Assembly: GCF_032268605.1 (NCBI RefSeq)
Contig: NZ_CP130318.1
Span: 1,643,001 to 1,707,000, forward strand
Length of the DNA: 64,000 nt
From: Paenibacillus aurantius
GTDB lineage: Bacteria; Bacillota; Bacilli; Paenibacillales; NBRC-103111
Direction: 5' to 3'
Position 1 is the stretch's first letter, and the number at the start of each line of letters is the position of its first letter. Shown in pieces: positions 18,163 through 26,499 of the stretch. The notes beneath the pieces are model-generated. The model was given only the letters and a program-made list of their open reading frames with translations. It was not told the DNA's origin and ran no database searches. Both the position numbers and the translations under genes were made by a program.

Positions 18163-19740
18163 ATGAAGATTCTGATCGGAAGCATCATTCAGGAAAGCAA
18201 TACGTTCAGTCCCGTCCGAAGCACGATGGACGATTTCTACCGGCATCATTGGCTGATGGGGGAAGCGGTAAGAGGCATTACAACCGAAAACGAGCTGAAG
18301 GGCTTCCTGGAGGCCGCCGGGGAAGAGGGAGTGGATACGGTCCCGGTGCTTTCCGCCAACGCGGTTTCCTCCGGCATGCTGACGGCGGATGCTTTCCGGG
18401 AGATGAAAGAGGTCCTTCGGAGACGGCTGCAGGAAGCGGTCCGTGAGGCGGGTACGGTCGGCGGCGTTTATTTCGCCCTTCACGGGGCCATGGTAGCGGA
18501 AGGAACCGACGACACCGAAGCGGAGCTTGCCGGAATCATCCGGCAGACGGCGGGGCCGGGCGTTCCCTTGGTGGTATCGCTGGACCTCCATGCGAATGTG
18601 ACGAGGGCGCTCGTTCGGCAGGTGGACGGACTGGTCGGCTTCCGGACCTACCCGCATACGGACTTTTACGAGACGGGAAAGAGAGCCGCCCGGCTTCTGT
18701 TTGCAGCGGTACGGGGAGAGATCCGGCCCTTCGTGACCATGCGGAAGCTTCCGCTGATCGTACCGGCGGAGAACAGCCAATCAACATCCGGTCCCTTTGC
18801 CGAGCTCTGGATGGAGGCTGAGAAAGGAGAGGCTCGCGGCGATTCGCTCGTCACGTCCCTCTTTCCTATGCAGCCTTGGCTCGATATCGAAGAAGCCGGC
18901 AGCACGGTTGTGGTCGTTGGGGATGCGCGAAGAAGGGAAGACGGCGTTCGGGAAGCGGAACGGCTTGCGGACTTGTTCTGGAGCCTTCGAAAGGCTTTTG
19001 ACGTCCGGCTGCTCAGTCTTGAGGAAATGATCGGGCTTGTCCGGAGCTGCAGCCGAGCCGAAAGGGAAGGGCCGCTCGTCTTCTCCGATTCGGCCGACAG
19101 CCCGAGCGCCGGCTCCACCGGGGACAGCAACGCCGTCCTGAAGGCGCTTCTCGAAAGCGGCCTGCACCGGAGCCGAAGCTGCCTGCTTACGATGGTGGAC
19201 CCGGCTGCCGTGGACCGCGCGGTCGAAGCCGGCGTCGGCCAGGAGCTCGTCCTGCCGCTCGGGTACGTTAGCGTTGGCAGCGCCGGCAGCCGGTTCGGAC
19301 TGCCGCTCGAGGTGAAGGGCCGCGTGCGCCGGATCGGGGACGGGCGGTTCACTCTGCAGGGCGGGTACGCCAAGAACACGGAAGCGTTCATGGGCCGCTG
19401 TGCGGTCTTCGAGACGGGCCGTGTCTCCGTCCTTCTGACCGAGCGGCCGACCTTCTCCGGCGACCCGGCAATGTACCGCAGCATGGGCCTGGAGCCCCTT
19501 GATGCGGATGTCGTCGTGGTGAAGTCCGCCAATCAGTTTCGTGCCGATTACGGGAAATTGGCCCGTTCCATTCATATTCTCGACACGCCGGGGTACAGTT
19601 CGGCTAATTTGAAAAGCCTTCCCTTCCGCCGGGTAAACCGTCCGTTCTATCCTTTGGACGATCCGGACGATTGGACGGAGCATCCTCTGTACGGGAGGAC
19701 CAAGCAGCGTAAGGAGGAAGAAACCGATGGATTGTTCTAA
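18163..19740 (+). CDS. M81-family (MlrC-like) metallohydrolase
   Basis: A 525-residue protein resembling microcystinase C (MlrC, peptidase family M81). The N-terminal part has IGSIIQESNTFSP, FALHGAMVAEG, VSLDLHANVT and FRTYPHTDFYETG, whose His and Asp residues are the expected zinc ligands. The C-terminal part has SDSADSPSAGSTGDSN, typical of the MlrC C-terminal domain. The start is 4 bases after the GH39 stop, and its end overlaps the dehydratase gene by 14 bases. A peptidase is out of place in a sugar operon; action on an amide or ester of a sugar or sugar acid is a possible alternative role (inference only). Confidence 0.85.
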   Translation: MKILIGSIIQESNTFSPVRSTMDDFYRHHWLMGEAVRGITTENELKGFLEAAGEEGVDTVPVLSANAVSSGMLTADAFREMKEVLRRRLQEAVREAGTVGGVYFALHGAMVAEGTDDTEAELAGIIRQTAGPGVPLVVSLDLHANVTRALVRQVDGLVGFRTYPHTDFYETGKRAARLLFAAVRGEIRPFVTMRKLPLIVPAENSQSTSGPFAELWMEAEKGEARGDSLVTSLFPMQPWLDIEEAGSTVVVVGDARRREDGVREAERLADLFWSLRKAFDVRLLSLEEMIGLVRSCSRAEREGPLVFSDSADSPSAGSTGDSNAVLKALLESGLHRSRSCLLTMVDPAAVDRAVEAGVGQELVLPLGYVSVGSAGSRFGLPLEVKGRVRRIGDGRFTLQGGYAKNTEAFMGRCAVFETGRVSVLLTERPTFSGDPAMYRSMGLEPLDADVVVVKSANQFRADYGKLARSIHILDTPGYSSANLKSLPFRRVNRPFYPLDDPDDWTEHPLYGRTKQRKEEETDGLF

Positions 19741-21517
19741 TTCCGGCCGGCCCCCCGAGCGGTCGGCCGCCGGTGAGACGGAGGAGCGCCGAAGCCAGAA
19801 GGTGCGCAAAATCAGCTTCGAGGGTGATGCCCTCAGAATGTCCATGGACTGGACGGTCGAGGATCTGGACAAAGTGCAGGTCCTCGTAGAGAGTACGCAC
19901 GGAGCGAGTCATCCGAGCTCCTATCATTTGGGCGAGCTCGTGGAAGAGATCGAGAAAGGGGTCTTCCAGCAGGGGGGGAAGCCCGCCATTTACACCACCA
20001 CCGACATTTGTGACGGGGTGGCCCAAGCGCACGGAGGCATGCATTATTCGCTCCCCTCCCGCGACATGATCGCTTCTATGGTGGAGATCCATGCGCTGGC
20101 CACGCCCTTCGACGCGATGGTGCTCACCTCCGCGGGGGATAAAGCCGTCCCCGCCCATCTGATGGCCATCGCCCGCCTCGACATCCCCGCCATCCATGTG
20201 CCGGGAGGCGCAATGAGCGCCGGCCCGTGCCTGCGCAGCAACGAGGAGCTGTGGCACATGAGCGTGGAGGTCGAGAAGAACCGGATGTCGAAGGAAGAGT
20301 TTCTCGCCTTCCAGCGGGCCTGCTGCCCGACCTGCGGGGCGTGCCAATACATGGGCACCGCCGCCACCATGCAGGTGATGGCGGAAGCGCTGGGTCTCGC
20401 CCTGCCCTGGACGGCGCTGATTCCCGCCGTTAACGCGGAGATCCGGCGCGCCTCCCGTGCCGCCGGCCAGCAGGTGATGCGCCTGATGGAGTTGAACCTG
20501 CGGCCGAGGGACATTCTGACGCGCGAAGCGTTCGAGAATGCGATCATGGTGCATTCGGCCATCGGAGGTTCGCTGAACGCGGTCATGCACCTCATCGCCA
20601 TCGCTGATGAAGCGGGAATCCGGCTCGAGGCTTCCCGGTTCGACGAAATCCACCGGAGCATTCCCGTGCTGGTGGATACCAAAACCGCCGGCCATTACCC
20701 GACCGAGCTGTTCTGGTACGCCGGCGGCGTACCGGCGGTTATGGAGGAAATCCGGGAGCATCTTTACCTGGACGTTCTAACCGTCACCGGCCATACGCTG
20801 AGAGAGAACCTGGAGCACTACCGGAAGAACGAGATGCGCTCCTTCGCCGAGATGTTCCTGGCGAATTACAAGCTGAACCGCCGGGACCTCATCTATCCGA
20901 TCGGCAAGCCGCTCAAGAACGAAGGCTCCCTTGCGTTGCTTACGGGCAATCTTGCTCCAGAAGGAGCGACTGTCAAGAAGTTTGCGGTAGCCGATTCGAT
21001 GCAGGTGCATCAAGGCCCGGCCCGGCCGTTCGACAGCGAGCGCGAAGCGGTGGACGCCTTAGTCGGGAAGCGCATCCAGCCGGGCGACGTCGTTCTGGTC
21101 CGCTACCAGGGGCCTAAAGCGGTCGGCATGCCGGAGATGTTCTTCCTCTCCGAGCTGATCGCCTCCGACCCGGTGCTCTCGCACACGACGTCGCTCGTGA
21201 CGGACGGCCGCTTCTCGGGCGCCACCCGCGGACCGTGCGTCGGCTATCTCGGCCCGGAAGCGCTGGAGGGCGGCCCGATCGCCTTCGTCCGGGAAGGAGA
21301 CCTCATCCGCATCGACATTCCGAACCGGTCCATCGACGTGGTCGGCATTGACGGCAAAGAGAAGACACCGGACGAAATTCAGCGGGCCTTCGACGAAAGA
21401 CGAAGCCGCTGGAAGCCGCCCGTTTTCCGGCACCGGGGAATTCTGGAGCAGTACACGAGACTGGCACGGCCGGCCCTTCAAGGGGGCTCCTGTGCCGCAG
21501 GGGGGATGGGACGATGA
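19727..21517 (+). CDS. IlvD/Edd-family dehydratase, probably for a sugar acid
   Basis: A 596-residue dehydratase of the dihydroxy-acid/phosphogluconate family, which removes water from a 2,3-dihydroxy acid using an iron-sulfur cluster. Clear family blocks are DGVAQAHGGMHYSLPSRD, LDIPAIHVPGG, CPTCGAC (C200-C206), the carboxyl-terminal VTDGRFSGAT and IDIPNRSI. The usual N-C-D-K cluster motif is replaced by A-G-D-K (GDK at 137-139), and the position of the N-terminal Cys in [2Fe-2S] members is Ser (S64/S65). C95 (ICDG) may or may not compensate. Context favours a pentonate or hexonate over branched-chain amino-acid synthesis. It overlaps the SDR gene by 4 bases. Confidence 0.85.
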   Translation: MDCSNSGRPPERSAAGETEERRSQKVRKISFEGDALRMSMDWTVEDLDKVQVLVESTHGASHPSSYHLGELVEEIEKGVFQQGGKPAIYTTTDICDGVAQAHGGMHYSLPSRDMIASMVEIHALATPFDAMVLTSAGDKAVPAHLMAIARLDIPAIHVPGGAMSAGPCLRSNEELWHMSVEVEKNRMSKEEFLAFQRACCPTCGACQYMGTAATMQVMAEALGLALPWTALIPAVNAEIRRASRAAGQQVMRLMELNLRPRDILTREAFENAIMVHSAIGGSLNAVMHLIAIADEAGIRLEASRFDEIHRSIPVLVDTKTAGHYPTELFWYAGGVPAVMEEIREHLYLDVLTVTGHTLRENLEHYRKNEMRSFAEMFLANYKLNRRDLIYPIGKPLKNEGSLALLTGNLAPEGATVKKFAVADSMQVHQGPARPFDSEREAVDALVGKRIQPGDVVLVRYQGPKAVGMPEMFFLSELIASDPVLSHTTSLVTDGRFSGATRGPCVGYLGPEALEGGPIAFVREGDLIRIDIPNRSIDVVGIDGKEKTPDEIQRAFDERRSRWKPPVFRHRGILEQYTRLARPALQGGSCAAGGMGR

Positions 21518-22275
21518 AGCTGCAAGGAAGAACCGCTCTGATTACCGGTTCGTCCCGCTCGATAGGAGCGGCGGTGGCGAAGCGGTACGCCCGGGAGGGA
21601 GCCCGTGTCGTGATCAATTACCGGTCCCACCCCGAGCTCGCCGACCAGGTGGTCGAGGAAATTCGCGCCGAGGGGGGAGAAGCTTTTGCCTGCGGGGCGG
21701 ATGTTTCCGTGGAGGCCGAGGTGGAGGCGATGGTGAAGGAGACGGCCGCCCGGTACGGAACGGTCGATATTCTGGTCAACAACGCCGCCATGGACCCGCG
21801 TAAGACGTGGTACGAAATTACCGGAGAAGAGTGGGACCGCATTATGGGGGTAAACGTGCGTTCCCAATTCTTCTGTGCGAAGGCCGTCTTTCCTTACATG
21901 AAGAAGCAGGGATACGGTAAAATCATCAATGTCTCCTCGGTCACGTTCTTTACCGGCCAGAAGCAATTTCTTCATTACGTCACTTCGAAGGGAGCCATCG
22001 TCGGCTTCACGCGGGCTCTCGCCCGGGAGGTGGGAGAGCACAACATCACGGTAAACTGCATTACACCGGGAGCGGTGCTCACCGAGACCGAGTACGAGAA
22101 GGTCAGCGGGGAGACGATCCGGGAAAGCGGGGAATTCCTGGCCAAAGCCCAATGCTTTCCTAGGAGGGAAGTGGCGGCTGATGTGGAGGGAGCCTTTCTG
22201 TTCCTGGCTTCGTCCGACAGTGACTTCATTTCCGGCCAGACGCTGAACGTGGACGGCGGCTGGATGATGCATTAA
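21514..22275 (+). CDS. short-chain dehydrogenase/reductase
   Basis: A 253-residue classical SDR. The cofactor site is TGSSRSIGAA (residues about 10-20), NNAAM is the NAG-like motif, NVSSV supplies the catalytic Ser, and YVTSK supplies Tyr and Lys. The C-terminal LNVDGGWMMH matches glucose-1-dehydrogenase/FabG relatives. Its ATG overlaps the dehydratase stop (ATGA), so translation is likely coupled. In sugar-acid pathways such an enzyme oxidises the free sugar before dehydration, which would fit the neighbouring dehydratase. A terminator follows at once. Confidence 0.9.
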   Translation: MKLQGRTALITGSSRSIGAAVAKRYAREGARVVINYRSHPELADQVVEEIRAEGGEAFACGADVSVEAEVEAMVKETAARYGTVDILVNNAAMDPRKTWYEITGEEWDRIMGVNVRSQFFCAKAVFPYMKKQGYGKIINVSSVTFFTGQKQFLHYVTSKGAIVGFTRALAREVGEHNITVNCITPGAVLTETEYEKVSGETIRESGEFLAKAQCFPRREVAADVEGAFLFLASSDSDFISGQTLNVDGGWMMH

Positions 22276-22329
22276 AAACGAGGCTGTTCCCATCGTCATC
22301 CAAGATGACTAGGGACGGCCTCGTTTTAT
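22275..22329 (+). terminator. terminator closing the GH39-SDR operon
   Basis: AAAACGAGGC (22275-22284) pairs with GCCTCGTTTT (22318-22327), with a second short pairing inside the loop. The stem begins within the SDR stop codon. Confidence 0.8.
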
Positions 22330-22384
22330 GCTTGAATCTGCGTTAGCCGAATAGGGGAAGGGTTCTTCTCCTAGCGGTTCTCCC

Positions 22385-22423
22385 ATAAAAACGAAAGCCC
22401 CCGGTTCCTGATGGAACCGGGGG
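22385..22423 (-). terminator. terminator of the phosphodiester glycosidase gene
   Basis: A perfect 11-bp stem (22398-22408 with 22413-22423, loop TGAT). Read on the minus strand it is followed by CTTTCGTTTTT. Confidence 0.8.
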
Positions 22424-22504
22424 GAGGAGGCATCGGGGCAACAAGCCAGCTTCCTTCTCTGGCCATGCCGTTGTTCTTTCATGGATAAGTCCGAACCAGA
22501 CCGA

Positions 22505-23986
22505 TCAATTGGTTTTGCCGCCTGTCGGGGATGACCCTGCCGGTGCAGCTGTGGCGCCCGGTCCCGTAGAGGCAGGTGGTGCCGCTGTTGGAGCCGTACT
22601 TGCCGGTGGCGTAGTACCTGGCGTTGCCGTGGCTGCCGGGGCCGACGGCTTCGGTGTCGAAGGTGGCGGTGTCGGCTTGGGCGGTACCGACTCCGATGCA
22701 GGCGTTGCGGTCGGTTCCGGCTTGGTGGAAGCCGGAGGATCGGTTTTGGCCGGGGTTCTGGTGGCCGTCGGCTTAGGCTCGTCGGTTTCCCTCGGTTTGA
22801 CCGATTCCGACGTTTTAGGCGAAGGTGATGCGGTCTTGGCCGGCGTCGGGGTCGCTTTGTCCTTGTTCGCGGCCTTCTGAGAGGCCAGGTCCCTTTGGTA
22901 TTCCTCGTGAGTCGCCGCACCGCCGGGATCGATGTGATCGAGTCCCTTCCACGGATTGTTCTCCTTGTAGGAGGAGGGATCATCAAAAACCAGAAAGGCG
23001 GAGGGGAGACGGCGTTCCCCATATTTGCTCGACGGTTTGGTCAGCAGCTCATCGCCGACCACGAGCTCGGAAGAAGCCCCTCCGTCCAGGAATCCGGCAT
23101 TTATCACCCCGTCCTCAAGCAGGAGATCCTGCACTTCCTTAAGAGTAGCCCCCACACTGTGGGCCTGACGGCCGTCGATGACGACGAAAATGACGGTTCC
23201 GTCCGCCTTCTGGCCGACCGCGGTCCGCGGTCCGCGGCCCCAGCCGCCGTCCCCGCTCGTAATGAGCGGCTTGCCGTCCGCAATGACGCGGGGATAGAAG
23301 GAGACGGCTTCCGTTACGTGCAGATCGATCAGCTCGTTAATGCTGTATTTGCCTACGATTAATTTGCCTTCCTTCGTAAAACCGACGACGTGCTGGGGAA
23401 TGCTTCCCTCTAGTCCGGTAAACAGCAAATTGCCGCCGGACATAATAAAGCCGATGGGGGCGAAGCCGTTGCCGAGGCCGTCGGGGTCGTCGAAACCGCC
23501 TCCGTTAACGCCGGCCACCGCTCCGGTTCGTTCCACCATGGAGGTGATTTTTTCCCCTTCCCCGACCTTGCCGGGAACGACGACCCGGATGGATTTGGGG
23601 TCATAGACGTAAATCTTCTTGCCTTTCCAGAACTGCCCCGAGATGTCTTCCACTTTTATAAGATCCCCTACCGGGCGTTTGGCCGGTACGATAATTTTGC
23701 TGGTGTCGATATGCCCGCTGCCCATCTCCTCCATGTCCTGCTGCATCTGGGCGACCATGCGGTCCCGTTGTTCGGCACCGACGAAGATCCATGCCCAATT
23801 CCGATGCTGGGTCGTGATGACCGTCTCCGCAAGCTTCTCACGAATGGTGAGTCCGGGCGGAGTAAGGAAGAGAAAACTGGACGCCAGAAATCCGGCGGCG
23901 GCAATAGCGAGCAAGCTCTTCTTGTACCAGCTCCAGCTGCGCATCCCGCCGGATGTTCCGGCGAGTTTAGGAACCGTAGAACTCAA
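22505..23986 (-). CDS. phosphodiester glycosidase (NAGPA-domain) protein with Pro/Thr-rich tail
   Basis: A 493-residue membrane-anchored protein. An N-terminal helix (LLAIAAAGFLASSFLFL) is followed by a NAGPA/phosphodiester-glycosidase domain, with GVNGGGFDDP, RTAVGQKADG, FVVIDGRQ and GFLDGGASSEL as the typical strand and active-site segments. The last ~130 residues are low-complexity Pro, Thr, Ala and Ser, probably a wall-spanning or cell-surface spacer. The TTG at 23986 is chosen because AGGAGG lies 9 bases upstream; a TTG 8 codons earlier has no ribosome site. Related domains cleave sugar phosphodiesters; a role in exopolysaccharide or wall turnover is inferred. Confidence 0.85.
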   Translation of the reverse strand: MSSTVPKLAGTSGGMRSWSWYKKSLLAIAAAGFLASSFLFLTPPGLTIREKLAETVITTQHRNWAWIFVGAEQRDRMVAQMQQDMEEMGSGHIDTSKIIVPAKRPVGDLIKVEDISGQFWKGKKIYVYDPKSIRVVVPGKVGEGEKITSMVERTGAVAGVNGGGFDDPDGLGNGFAPIGFIMSGGNLLFTGLEGSIPQHVVGFTKEGKLIVGKYSINELIDLHVTEAVSFYPRVIADGKPLITSGDGGWGRGPRTAVGQKADGTVIFVVIDGRQAHSVGATLKEVQDLLLEDGVINAGFLDGGASSELVVGDELLTKPSSKYGERRLPSAFLVFDDPSSYKENNPWKGLDHIDPGGAATHEEYQRDLASQKAANKDKATPTPAKTASPSPKTSESVKPRETDEPKPTATRTPAKTDPPASTKPEPTATPASESVPPKPTPPPSTPKPSAPAATATPGTTPPASTAPTAAPPASTGPGATAAPAGSSPTGGKTN

Positions 23987-24132
23987 ATTAACTTTCCTCC
24001 TGGTGCTCAAAGTGCATAACCTGAATATACCAGATCTATCTTACCATAGAGTCTATTTGAAAAGTATAAGGAATTTGTTAAAATTTATGGATTATGCCCC
24101 TGAGGGCGCTGATGCAGAGGGAGGTTTATCTC

Positions 24133-24243
24133 TTGCTGGGAAAATATAATTTCTATGGATTTCCGCTCGATCTGCTCCTGTTTGTGGCCGGATTCGGTCT
24201 CCTCTTTTTGGCCATTCTGTACGCGGCGGCGAGGAAGCCATGA
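24133..24243 (+). CDS. 36-residue membrane protein coupled to the RluA-type gene
   Basis: A very short reading frame: a hydrophilic start (LGKYNFYG), one hydrophobic segment of about 20 residues (LDLLLFVAGFGLLFLAILYA) and a basic end (AARKP). The TTG start has a strong AGAGGGAGG 8 bases upstream (24116-24124); an in-frame ATG at 24112 would give 43 residues. Its TGA overlaps the ATG of the pseudouridine synthase gene (ATGA), which suggests coupled translation. The shape is that of a single-pass membrane peptide with the basic end inside. I do not recognise the family. Confidence 0.55.
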   Translation: MLGKYNFYGFPLDLLLFVAGFGLLFLAILYAAARKP

Positions 24244-25130
24244 TTCGGGGGTCCGTACGCAAAGGTGAGTGGTTGGAATTTCATTTGGAGCTCCGCGAAG
24301 GCCAGTCTTCGGAAGGAGCCGTAAAGGAAGCGCTGTCGGGTACGGATAAGTTCTGGCGGGCTCTCGCAGCCGGCGGAGGCATTCAGTACAAGGGAGGCCG
24401 TGTCCGGCTCCATCTGTTTCCGTCGGAGAAAGGCGGGTATGAGCCGGAATGGATGGATCTTTCTATTCTGTATGAGGATGATTTTTGTCTCGTGGCGGAT
24501 AAACCCGCAGGTGTCCCGGTCCATCCGTCCCGTCCGGGGCAGGGCGGAACGCTCGCGAATGGGATCGCCTCTTATTATGAAATGAGCGGACAGGCGTGCC
24601 GGGTACGTCACATTCACCGGCTCGATGAGGAGACGACGGGTCCCGTGCTGTACGCCAAGAACGAATGGGCTCAAATCCGGCTGGATGCCGCTATGAGGGA
24701 AAAGAGAATCGAACGCATTTACTCGGCCCTCGTCGAGGGACGCCTGCCGAAGAGGAAAGGCACCGTGGACGCTCCTATCGGGAAGGACCGCCATCATGCT
24801 TCCCGGCGGCGGGTAAGCCCCACCGGAGTGCCGGCTGTCACCCATTACGAGGTGGTCGAGTCGTTCGATGCCCATACGTGGGTGAGGCTCCGGCTCGAAA
24901 CCGGGCGTACGCATCAAATCCGCGTTCACCTGGCCCATCTCGGCCACCCGCTTATCGGGGATGCCTTGTACGGGGGCCGTCCGGTGGCGGGCATGAAGCG
25001 GCAGGCGCTTCATGGGGAGAAGCTGCGCTGGATTGATCCGCTGACCGGTGAAGAGAGAGAGGCGGACGCCCCCTTTCCTTCCGATTTTGCCGAGACGCTG
25101 GAATGGCTTCGAAACCGCTCGAAAAGCTGA
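24240..25130 (+). CDS. RluA-family rRNA pseudouridine synthase
   Basis: A 296-residue pseudouridine synthase. The catalytic motif HRLDEETTGPVLYAK carries the nucleophilic Asp. ILYEDDFCLVADKPAGVPVHP is the motif-I region and LETGRTHQIRVHLAHLGHPLIGD is motif III. The protein converts selected uridines of large-subunit rRNA to pseudouridine; which site cannot be told. The N-terminal ~80 residues are S4-like but weak. It overlaps the tiny membrane-protein gene by 4 bases. Confidence 0.9.
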   Translation: MIRGSVRKGEWLEFHLELREGQSSEGAVKEALSGTDKFWRALAAGGGIQYKGGRVRLHLFPSEKGGYEPEWMDLSILYEDDFCLVADKPAGVPVHPSRPGQGGTLANGIASYYEMSGQACRVRHIHRLDEETTGPVLYAKNEWAQIRLDAAMREKRIERIYSALVEGRLPKRKGTVDAPIGKDRHHASRRRVSPTGVPAVTHYEVVESFDAHTWVRLRLETGRTHQIRVHLAHLGHPLIGDALYGGRPVAGMKRQALHGEKLRWIDPLTGEEREADAPFPSDFAETLEWLRNRSKS

Positions 25131-25278
25131 ACCTTGTCGCCTTATCTAGTAATTCCTGCCGGGCGTTATTAGAAATAGTGGCCTATCCGTGAGTATTTTT
25201 CATGCTTTCCTATTAATTTTCGATTCGGAGGTTTTCTCGACAACAAAGCCACCGGATAAGGCACTAGGGAAAATATAG

Positions 25279-25307
25279 TCATGCTCCCCTTCCCTCATCC
25301 ATATAAT
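25279..25307 (+). promoter_or_regulatory. candidate sigma-E promoter for spoVID
   Basis: TCATGCT (25279-25285), 14 bases, then CATATAAT (25300-25307). It is close to the mother-cell sigma-E pattern; spoVID is sigma-E-dependent in B. subtilis. Confidence 0.45.
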
Positions 25308-25347
25308 GTTAGGGAAATGCGTTAGGCATATGAAGGGAGGATGAACG

Positions 25348-26394
25348 ATGACGGAGCAGCGTTCCGGGTTGAGGTTTGATATTTACGAACGGGTTCATCT
25401 GCCGGATGGACTGGCAGGTGTAAGGGAACTGGAGGAAGCGGAGCTGGTTCCTCATATTCAGGTTTCGGAAGAAAGAGACTATGCGGTCATCAAGGGCCAC
25501 CTGTTTCTTTCGGGCCGGTATGCAGGCGATAACGGGGAGCAGGGTTGCCGGCTGGAGCATTTGATTCCGGTTGAGATTACGATGCCCTTCAACCGTGTCC
25601 ACCGGGTTGAGGACATACGCGTCGAGATCGACCAGTTCGATATCGACAAGCTGTCCGACCGCAGCTTGAATGTGACGGGAGTTCTGTCGCTGCATGGAAT
25701 TGAGATGCTGGACAGCTCGTCTCCGGCTTGGGAGGAAGCCCAGGATGAGGAGGTTTTCGTCCATCAGCCTGATCCCCCCACCTACCGGGAGCCGGAGCAG
25801 GAGATTCCTTACAGCCTGGCGGAAGCCGAGTCCGAGGAGGAGCCGGTTCAGGAATTCAACGAAAATCCTCTGATGCAGGAGCTGGCGGCGGAAGAGCCGG
25901 CACCGGTGCACCAGCCGGTCGCCAAGCAGCAACAGGGAGCTTACCATCAGCCGGATAAGCCGGAGTACGAGCCGTTGTTCGGACAGCCCCAGGCCCAGCC
26001 GGTTTCCTCCTATTTTACTTATCAGGAAGAAGAAGCGGAAGACCCGGCGGCAGAGGCGGCTGCTGACAGCCATGCGGCCGTCAGCAGCCGAATCCTGCCG
26101 AATCCGCTGGAGCCCGTCAAGGCGGCGGTCCAGCGGGAGCCGAAGGCCGCCATTAAGTCTGCCGAGCCTGCCCCCGAGCCGGTTTCGAGCGACGCGCTGG
26201 AATGGAAGAAGCTCTTCATCGGGGAGGAGAAGGAGCAGAACCGGTTCAAGCGGATGAGGATCTGCATTGTGCAGAAGGAAGAGACCCTGGAGCAGATTGC
26301 CCAGCGGTACAGCATCAATTCGCGCGAGATCCAGCTCTTCAACCGGCTGGCGAGCCCCGAAATCGGAGAGGGGCAGATCATTTATATTCCCTGA
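25348..26394 (+). CDS. spoVID: stage VI sporulation protein D (spore coat assembly)
   Basis: A 348-residue SpoVID. The N-terminal ~125 residues match the SpoVID N-terminal domain (LRFDIYERVHLP, VIKGHLFLSGRY, IPVEITMPFNRV), which handles coat encasement. The middle is acidic and rich in Glu, Pro and Gln (about 130-280). The C-terminal ~50 residues are a LysM domain (CIVQKEETLEQIAQRYSINSREIQLFN). The family attaches the coat to the forespore surface and binds SafA; a SafA-like gene lies at 56519. GAAGGGAGG precedes the ATG. Confidence 0.92.
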   Translation: MTEQRSGLRFDIYERVHLPDGLAGVRELEEAELVPHIQVSEERDYAVIKGHLFLSGRYAGDNGEQGCRLEHLIPVEITMPFNRVHRVEDIRVEIDQFDIDKLSDRSLNVTGVLSLHGIEMLDSSSPAWEEAQDEEVFVHQPDPPTYREPEQEIPYSLAEAESEEEPVQEFNENPLMQELAAEEPAPVHQPVAKQQQGAYHQPDKPEYEPLFGQPQAQPVSSYFTYQEEEAEDPAAEAAADSHAAVSSRILPNPLEPVKAAVQREPKAAIKSAEPAPEPVSSDALEWKKLFIGEEKEQNRFKRMRICIVQKEETLEQIAQRYSINSREIQLFNRLASPEIGEGQIIYIP

Positions 26395-26407
26395 CCCTCG
26401 CTGCAAA

Positions 26408-26448
26408 CAAAAACCCGGCCGCTCGCCAAGAGAGGCCGGGTTTGTTTT
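26408..26448 (+). terminator. terminator after spoVID
   Basis: AAACCCGGCC (26411-26420) pairs with GGCCGGGTTT (26434-26443), followed by GTTTT. Confidence 0.75.
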
Positions 26449-26499
26449 GGTATGACTTGGGGAAGCTTTTGCTTCTGTCAGGTAAGGTTTAATGTTGGG

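Noticed and set aside
22309-23022. A 237-codon basic minus-strand frame
   Set aside because: It is a shifted frame of the Pro/Thr-rich tail of the glycosidase-domain gene and crosses its terminator.
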